A stretch of 5,222 bases of DNA, taken from NCBI GenBank assembly GCA_003445555.1, contig DMDI01000213.1, positions 1 to 5,222 on the forward strand. Reading direction: 5' to 3'. Origin of the DNA: Desulfotomaculum sp. (GTDB lineage Bacteria > Bacillota > Desulfotomaculia > Desulfotomaculales > Nap2-2B). Shown one piece after another: positions 4,258-5,222 of this stretch (its first letter is position 1; each line of letters begins with the position of its first letter). The notes beneath the pieces are model-generated. The model worked only from the letters and a program-made list of their open reading frames with translations. It did no database searches and had not been told where the DNA came from. The position numbers and the translations under genes were made by a program.

Positions 4258-4734
4258 ATGATGAATTTCATTGCCATCGACGTAGAGACAGCAAATGCGG
4301 ATATGGCATCGATTTGCCAGATCGGCCTTGCGAAGTATGAAAATGGCGTACTCGCGGACGAGTGGAAAAGCTATGTCGATCCGGAAGATTACTTCGATGG
4401 CATAAATATATCCATCCACGGAATCTACGAGTCTACTGTCAAAGGCGCTCCGACATTCCCGAAATTGGCCGATACGCTGCGCTCATATCTTGAAAACTTA
4501 GTAGTGGTGTGTCACACGCACTTTGACCGGGTAGCGGTGAACCAGGCGGCCCAGCGCTACGATATCATTATACCAAAATGCACCTGGCTCGATTCGGCGC
4601 GAGTAGCCCGACGTGCTTGGACAGAGTGCGCATGGAAAGGATATGGTCTGTATAATGTTTGCAAAATGCTTGGGCATGAGTTCAAGCATCAAGATACTGG
4701 CGGGTTAAACTTACAGAAAAACTCAGTGGCTTAA
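4258..4734 (+). CDS. DEDDh 3'-5' exonuclease, C-terminally truncated (cassette 4, second gene)
   Basis: This is a DnaQ/RNase T-fold exonuclease that would remove nucleotides from 3' ends using two metal ions. Motif I is FIAIDVETAN with Asp8 and Glu10. Motif II is VCHTHFDRVAV with Asp90. GYGLYNVCKMLGHEFKH (ending at residue 144) leads into motif III, which in this family reads like HxALEDA. Here it reads FKHQDTGGLNLQ, so the catalytic His and Asp are missing and the last 14 or so residues look unrelated. No other frame restores the motif. The natural gene therefore breaks near 4690, exactly where an 11-bp repeat of the hicB tail begins. The start has GGGAG nine bases upstream. The 3' end overlaps the convergent hicB by 12 bases. 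The product is probably inactive. Confidence 0.82.
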   Translation: MMNFIAIDVETANADMASICQIGLAKYENGVLADEWKSYVDPEDYFDGINISIHGIYESTVKGAPTFPKLADTLRSYLENLVVVCHTHFDRVAVNQAAQRYDIIIPKCTWLDSARVARRAWTECAWKGYGLYNVCKMLGHEFKHQDTGGLNLQKNSVA

Positions 4735-4753
4735 TTTATAAACAAGATACTGG
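4690..4753. repeat. 11-bp direct repeat at the exonuclease/hicB junction
   Basis: CAAGATACTGG occurs at 4690-4700 and again at 4743-4753. Similarity continues imperfectly: TTAAAC follows the first copy after four extra bases (CGGG), and TTAAGC follows the second directly. The second copy encodes part of the normal hicB tail (LNQYL on the other strand). The first lies at the point where the exonuclease loses its family sequence. It probably marks an illegitimate recombination or small duplication that joined the two genes. Confidence 0.6.
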
Positions 4754-5103
4754 TTAAGCGATATCCCTTCCTTTTGAGCCTCGATTACGAGGCGTTTGTG
4801 AAGAGATTTTGGAACCCTCACGATGAATTTTCCGCTGTAGTTATCATCATTCACCGTTTCGGGAATGTAGTCTCCATGTTTCAGTTTGACAGATAGCCAT
4901 CCTTTCATAGCTTCACAAAGGTTCTTGCTGACCTCTTCAAAAGTATCTCCGTGGCTCTGGCAGCCATCCAATTCCAGAACTTGACCATAATAATAACTGC
5001 CGCTTTCGTCTGAGATTAAACGGATTAAAAAAGTATATGGTAAATCCATGTAATAATCGAGGCTCTTTTTTTCCATTGTCCCACAGGGGTTTTCGGCGAT
5101 CAT
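4723..5103 (-). CDS. hicB: HicB-family antitoxin
   Basis: HicB neutralises the HicA mRNA-cleaving toxin and represses the operon. The 126-residue frame has an N-terminal partial RNase H-like domain (residues about 16-80: YYMDLPYTFLIRLISDE, GQVLELDGCQSHGDTFEEV, NLCEAMKGWLSV). It also has a C-terminal Arc/ribbon-helix-helix DNA-binding segment (about 91-124: GKFIVRVPKSLHKRLVIEA, then GISLNQYLVYKLS). The first ATG overlaps the hicA stop as ATGA. An internal ATG nine codons later begins MEKKSLDYYMDLPY, closer to typical HicB starts, and neither has a strong ribosome site. The ATGA overlap would favour coupled translation from the first. The gene runs opposite to the cassettes, and its tail looks intact. 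Its last bases overlap the truncated exonuclease. Confidence 0.9.
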   Translation of the reverse strand: MIAENPCGTMEKKSLDYYMDLPYTFLIRLISDESGSYYYGQVLELDGCQSHGDTFEEVSKNLCEAMKGWLSVKLKHGDYIPETVNDDNYSGKFIVRVPKSLHKRLVIEAQKEGISLNQYLVYKLSH

Positions 5104-5222
5104 TTCCCGGTTCTTCTGAGTACGTCCTTGACGTATACAGCCTTTACCGGTTGGCTCTTTTTAATCGTAACAACATCGCCGTTTTTATTCCGGAAATGGT
5201 GATGAGAACCGTCCGACCTCAC
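5100..5222 (-). CDS. hicA: HicA-family toxin, C-terminal 40 codons
   Basis: HicA is a small double-stranded-RNA-binding-fold mRNA interferase. The frame is open from the window edge and ends at TGA (5102-5100), which overlaps the hicB ATG by two bases. The visible part begins VRSDGSHHHFRNKNGDVVTI and ends in VKDVLRRTGK. GSHHHF contains the conserved active-site His, and the following strand and final helix fit HicA. The usual length is 60-85 residues, so roughly the first 20-40 residues lie outside. The order toxin then antitoxin is the common hicAB arrangement. Confidence 0.88.
   Translation of the reverse strand: MRSDGSHHHFRNKNGDVVTIKKSQPVKAVYVKDVLRRTGK

Larger units (their letters stand above)
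1899..4690 (+). mobile_element. Integron-type gene cassette array without integrase (CALIN-like)
   Basis: Four successive units on the plus strand each have one or two genes. The first three end in an attC-like imperfect hairpin. The inferred crossover points (G/TT) are at 1899/1900, 2363/2364, 3382/3383 and 3950/3951, giving cassettes of about 464, 1019 and 568 bp, then a fourth that is broken near 4690 and has no attC. Stop codons of the first two units sit inside the attC left arms, and the next starts follow the right arms by 2-37 bases, as is typical of cassettes. No integrase gene or clear attI is present, so the array may be a remote part of an integron or an integrase-less cluster. 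Confidence 0.78.

Noticed and set aside
3802..4419. A 205-codon minus-strand frame across cassettes 3 and 4
   Set aside because: It runs antisense through three better-supported genes and attC site 3, and its translation has no recognisable domain.
4702..4740. A fourth attC after the exonuclease
   Set aside because: No GTTRRRY/RYYYAAC pair or stable stem with the YGCTRCGCT loop is present between the exonuclease and hicB.

Overview
The window reads as chromosomal DNA of an anaerobic, low-GC Clostridia-like bacterium (Desulfotomaculum/Peptococcaceae-like is my best guess). The basis is a DnaK gene paired with an HspR repressor, strong purine-rich ribosome sites, near-consensus TTGACA-N17-TATAAT promoters and very AT-rich intergenic DNA. 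The assignment is an inference; no rRNA or other decisive marker is present. A Gram-negative-type insert in DnaK means a diderm host, or transfer of dnaK, cannot be excluded.

Left third (1-1802), minus strand: a heat-shock locus. A 94-residue MerR/HspR-type repressor gene lies upstream of the first 375 codons of dnaK. Each gene has its own promoter. Both promoters carry the same 16-bp core, CAATAGTATTGTCAAC on the plus strand, which forms a dyad over the -35 box and keeps the 7-7-7 layout of the HspR operator (HAIR). This suggests that HspR represses both itself and dnaK. The ~196-nt dnaK leader also holds a candidate 11-codon upstream ORF whose stop overlaps the dnaK ribosome site.

Middle (about 1899-4690), plus strand: a run of integron-type gene cassettes with no integrase in view, i.e. 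a CALIN-like array. Three attC-like sites (2298-2369, 3314-3388, 3885-3956) have RYYYAAC/GTTRRRY-type ends, imperfect hairpins and a shared terminal-loop motif, YGCTRCGCT. The cassettes carry (1) a decayed trypsin-like protease, (2) an intact Mrr-type restriction endonuclease, (3) a small PD-(D/E)XK-nuclease-like protein, and (4) an 80-residue protein of unknown function followed by a DEDDh 3'-5' exonuclease. The exonuclease has lost its last catalytic motif at a recombination junction, and no attC follows it. A candidate promoter at 1837-1865 could drive the whole array.

Right end (4723-5222), minus strand: a hicA-hicB toxin-antitoxin pair running toward the array. hicB is complete. hicA is cut by the window edge and overlaps hicB by an ATGA. 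An 11-bp direct repeat, one copy at the exonuclease break and one inside the hicB tail, marks the junction.

Taken together, this is an integrase-less cassette array of mainly nuclease/defence genes lodged between a chromosomal heat-shock locus and a toxin-antitoxin pair.
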